Shown: piece after piece, positions 61,327-64,000 of the stretch
How the letters are laid out: every line of letters starts with the position of its first letter
How positions within the stretch are numbered: the first letter of the stretch is position 1
Position numbers and translations under genes: made by a program
The notes under the pieces: generated by a model
What the model was told of the DNA's origin: nothing
Database searches by the model: none
What the model saw: the letters and a program-made list of their open reading frames with translations, nothing else
Assembly (NCBI GenBank): GCA_035236585.1
Contig: CP141134.1
Span: 22,808,414-22,872,413, forward strand
From: Warburgia ugandensis
Taxonomy: Eukaryota > Streptophyta > Magnoliopsida > Canellales > Canellaceae
DNA length: 64,000 nucleotides
Reading direction: 5' to 3'

Positions 61327-62260
61327 CTGCCAAACTATCCTATAAATCTCCCTAAGAGATATGTGATATTTGTTCAAGGCTAACACATGCAACTATGGCT
61401 TGTCCATCAAAACAAGTGTAACGTGAAAATCTTTCAAAACAAGGGAATGCAATGAATGCATGTCACAATCCTAGTAATAATAATCTTTATTCAGAGACCT
61501 ACAATTTAGGATGGGATAGGCATCCATATTTTTCATGGTCTAAGAATAATACCCAAGGGGTTCCACCAAGGATTCCCTAGCCCCAAACCTTTCATTGTGC
61601 TCAAGTGCCACAATAACCAATTCTCAGCAATTGCCACAACAACTAAGAACACATTCCATGGAGGAAACTCTAAATTTATTCTTGCAGAATTCCATATAAT
61701 TCTAGAATGATACAAAGAAAAATTTTCATGCCAACTCTCAAAACATTCCAAAGTTGGAATATACAATTGGTCAATTGTCTACTTCCTTAAGTGAAAGGGA
61801 AAAAATAAGGTTTCCTAGTCAACCTATCCCTAACCCTAAGGGCAATTAGAAATAGGGTCAAATTCATTTAACTAAAGACCCCATGAACAAGTAAGGTCTA
61901 TCACAACCCTTAGGAGTAGACATCAGGTTGATAATAAAGTAGGATGAACTGAGAGCAAAATATAGGAGTATGTAACAACTAAAATACAAGAGAGAGAAAA
62001 GATAGAAATCTCCCACTCCATCTAAACCTATAGTGGAGGCACCTTATGTGCCTAAAGGCCCATTCCATCAATTAATTAGTAAAGCTAAGAATGGAACACA
62101 TTTCAATGAGATAATGGAAGTGTTTAAACATATACAAATTAATATCCCATTACTGAATACTATTAAGGATATTTCTACTTATGCTAAGTTTCTAAAAAAG
62201 CTTTGTACAATAAAGCAAAAACTTAATGTACAAAAGAAAGCCTTCCTCACAAGAAAGTGA
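61327..62260 (+). pseudogene. Gypsy gag C-terminal remnant
   Basis: This resumes gag after the solo LTR. A CDICS-like zinc-knuckle region lies near 61,360-61,400. The open part at 62,033-62,260 matches the conserved segment before protease in Athila/Tat elements: PYVPKGPF, FNEIMEVFKHIQINIPLLNTI and STYAKFLKKL. Broken. Confidence 0.75.
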
Positions 62261-62319
62261 GCTCTTTGATTTAACACCAAACCTCACCTAAGTTTAGAGA
62301 TCTAGGTTGTCCTACTATC

Positions 62320-62736
62320 TCATGTTTCATTGGAAGACATGTCATTGATAGGGCACTACTTGATTTTAGGGCTAATGTTAATTTATTGCCTTATTCTGTG
62401 TATGAGCAACTTAGGCTCAGTGATCTTAAACCAACCAGCACCACATTGTACTTATTAGATATATTAGTTAAGATTCCATGTGGTATGGTTGAAGATGTTC
62501 TAATAAAAATGGACCGATTTTACTTCCCTATCAATTTCATTGTCCTAGATACCCAGCTTGTATCACACGTAGGTAATCAGATCTCGGTGATTCTTAAATG
62601 TCCATTTTTGGCAACATCCAACACTATCATCAATTGTAGAAATGGTGAGATGAAATTATCTTTTAACAATATAAAAGTCCAGCTTAATGTTTTTAATGCC
62701 AATCATCAGCATCTAAACCTAAATTATTCTGTGTAG
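62320..62736 (+). pseudogene. Gypsy aspartic protease remnant
   Basis: The sequence around 62,330-62,600 has the lineage's protease layout: GRHVIDRALLDF, then VNLLPYSVYEQLRL, LKPTSTTLYLLD and FYFPINFIVLDTQ. These are the flap and core of the retropepsin-like domain. Broken fossil. Confidence 0.85.
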
Positions 62737-62897
62737 TTAATTTAATTGAAGGCCTAATGCATGATCTAGCATTTTCCATCTTAGATCCACTTGAGGAATG
62801 TCTAGCACATTTCAACTGTGACCTTAAGTGGTCTTCCATAAGGTTAGAAACTTGGTTTCTTACCCCTTGCCTATGAGTGCATTCAACCTCAAGATCT

Positions 62898-63153
62898 AAT
62901 GGTACTAATTTAGTGTTCTAAGATCAACTTCCTTGCATGCACTACAATGAAAACCTATCTAAATGATGCAATCTAAATCTAAATGTGACTCCTAACTCTA
63001 TATGATATGCAAGCAAATAATTTCTAATGGTACTAATTTAGTTCTAAGATCAACTTCCTTGCATGCACTACAATGAAAACCTATCTAAATGATGCAACCT
63101 GAATCTAAATGTGACTCCTAACTCTATATGATATGCAAGTAAATAATTACTAA
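62898..63153. repeat. Tandem duplication of a 128-bp unit
   Basis: Two adjacent units, 62,898-63,025 and 63,026-63,153, both begin AATGGTACTAATTTAG and differ at only a few positions, so the duplication is recent compared with the surrounding repeats. Confidence 0.9.
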
Positions 63154-63169
63154 TGATAACAAAATGTTT

Positions 63170-64000
63170 TGTTGATCTTTGTGAATCTATGTAGTTGTAG
63201 CTTTTAACCTAAAGCTAGATAGCTCCTCCTTTATTCCAGACTTGACTATTTATTAACAATTAGGTCCTGCCTAAGGTGGTTAATAAATTCCAATGGAAGA
63301 AGGCATTTAGACCTTAACAACCATCAACAAAAGGCATAGAAAAATTACTGGATTTTAGATGCCCACTATAACAACAAAGTTTGAGAGCCACTAGAGTGAC
63401 AATGGATTACCTCTTTCAAAAAGGGTCCGATGAGCTCAAAACCCAAAGTCTCTTATTACTTGATTTTAAATTGAGATTAAAAGCTGAGATTGTAAGCATA
63501 CAAGGAATTGATTCAATTCCCTAAGTGGCCAAGGATTTGGTGATGAAATCTAGTCTTTATCTTATGATGTTTCTTGTGGGGCCCTTACTAATATTATGTT
63601 TCATCTACCATATAGCAATAAATGTGCAATGCAAGTACAAGAAGCAAACTAATGCAACCTATATGCTATGCAACCAAGGGGTAGATAGGTACAAGCTAAT
63701 GGAACAACCCTAAATAAGATGCAATAATTAAGATGAATCTGTATAAATATTCTACCAAAATGAAAATTATACTAAATGTAACTACATTAGGAAAATAAAA
63801 TCAAAGTGAGAGACACTTACAGTGGGGTTTTTAATGAAGATTAATTGTGGGCCTCAATACCCATCACTTGTCCTACATTAATATAACCCATTTAAAATTT
63901 GAATAAAAAATTCTAAGTTACAATGGGGTTTCACTACACATTCACTCAAGAAGAAAAACCTAATCTAAGAAAACAATCAAATTTGATGAAGCTTTGGCCC
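63170..64000 (-). mobile_element. Diverged R1-like LTR fragment
   Basis: From about 63,215 the order of phrases follows the R1 LTR around 12,355-12,730: a CTCCTCTTA-like start, AGGCATTTAGACCT, CACTAGAGTGAC, AAAAGGGTCC-x-ATGAGC, GGCCAAGGATTTGGT and GCCCTTACTAAT. Divergence is high, so it is an older or sister family. It runs off the window. Confidence 0.55.

Larger units (their letters stand above)
58200..62830 (+). mobile_element. Athila/Tat-type Gypsy gag-protease block (opposite strand)
   Basis: Gag (about 58.2-58.93 and 61.33-62.26 kb) and protease (62.33-62.74 kb) of the same lineage as the pol fossil are encoded on +, while RT to integrase are on - immediately to the left. An R2 solo LTR is inserted in the gag part. 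The block and the pol fossil could be one element with an internal inversion or two copies lying head to head. Broken. Confidence 0.8.

Overview
The window looks like gene-poor, AT-rich nuclear DNA of a seed plant, probably an angiosperm. The repeat types point there: Tork/TNT1-type Copia, Athila/Tat-type Gypsy, very long Gypsy-type LTRs, an L1-like LINE tail, a CACTA-like end and a small GC-rich TRIM. No host gene could be supported. Nearly all of the 64 kb is nested, decayed transposable-element DNA plus microsatellites, and the species cannot be named from it.

Left third (1-31.7 kb). A fragment of LTR family 'R2' (1-1448) is followed by about 7.7 kb without a recognisable gene but with two small tandem arrays. 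A Tork-type Copia fossil on + (about 9.2-30.1 kb) follows. Two members of a long LTR family 'R1', in - orientation, are inserted in it: a solo LTR (10,444-15,159; target duplication CAATA/CAACA) and a 12.04-kb element with two 4.8-4.9-kb LTRs around a 2.26-kb non-coding interior (15,610-27,650; duplication GAAAG). Downstream of the Copia 3' LTR lie a primer-binding site, a non-coding Copia-type interior and a second related LTR.

Middle (31.7-50 kb). An L1-like LINE 3' fragment (-), an LTR with an initiator-Met primer site (-), another R1 solo LTR (34,058-39,251), a partial Athila/Tat LTR (39.8-41.5 kb), a CACTA-like terminus with subterminal repeats (42.1-42.65 kb), a tandem array of about 600-bp units (44.0-45.7 kb), a 78-bp CT microsatellite, and several kb of AT-rich DNA with no recognisable gene.

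Right (50-64 kb). An Athila/Tat Gypsy fossil: 2.6-kb LTR (50,055-52,629, -), 3' non-coding part, and integrase, RNase H and RT remnants (-), then a gag-protease block on the opposite strand (about 58.2-62.8 kb). An 847-bp TRIM (54,069-54,915; duplication CTAAT) and an R2 solo LTR (58,937-61,321; duplication CATGG) are inserted in it. The window ends in a 128-bp tandem duplication and a diverged R1-like LTR fragment.

No new functional system was found. The most unusual items are the TRIM, whose 319-bp LTR carries terminal inverted repeats of about 75-80 bp, and the R1 family, with very long, GATC-dense LTRs and a non-coding, G-poor interior.
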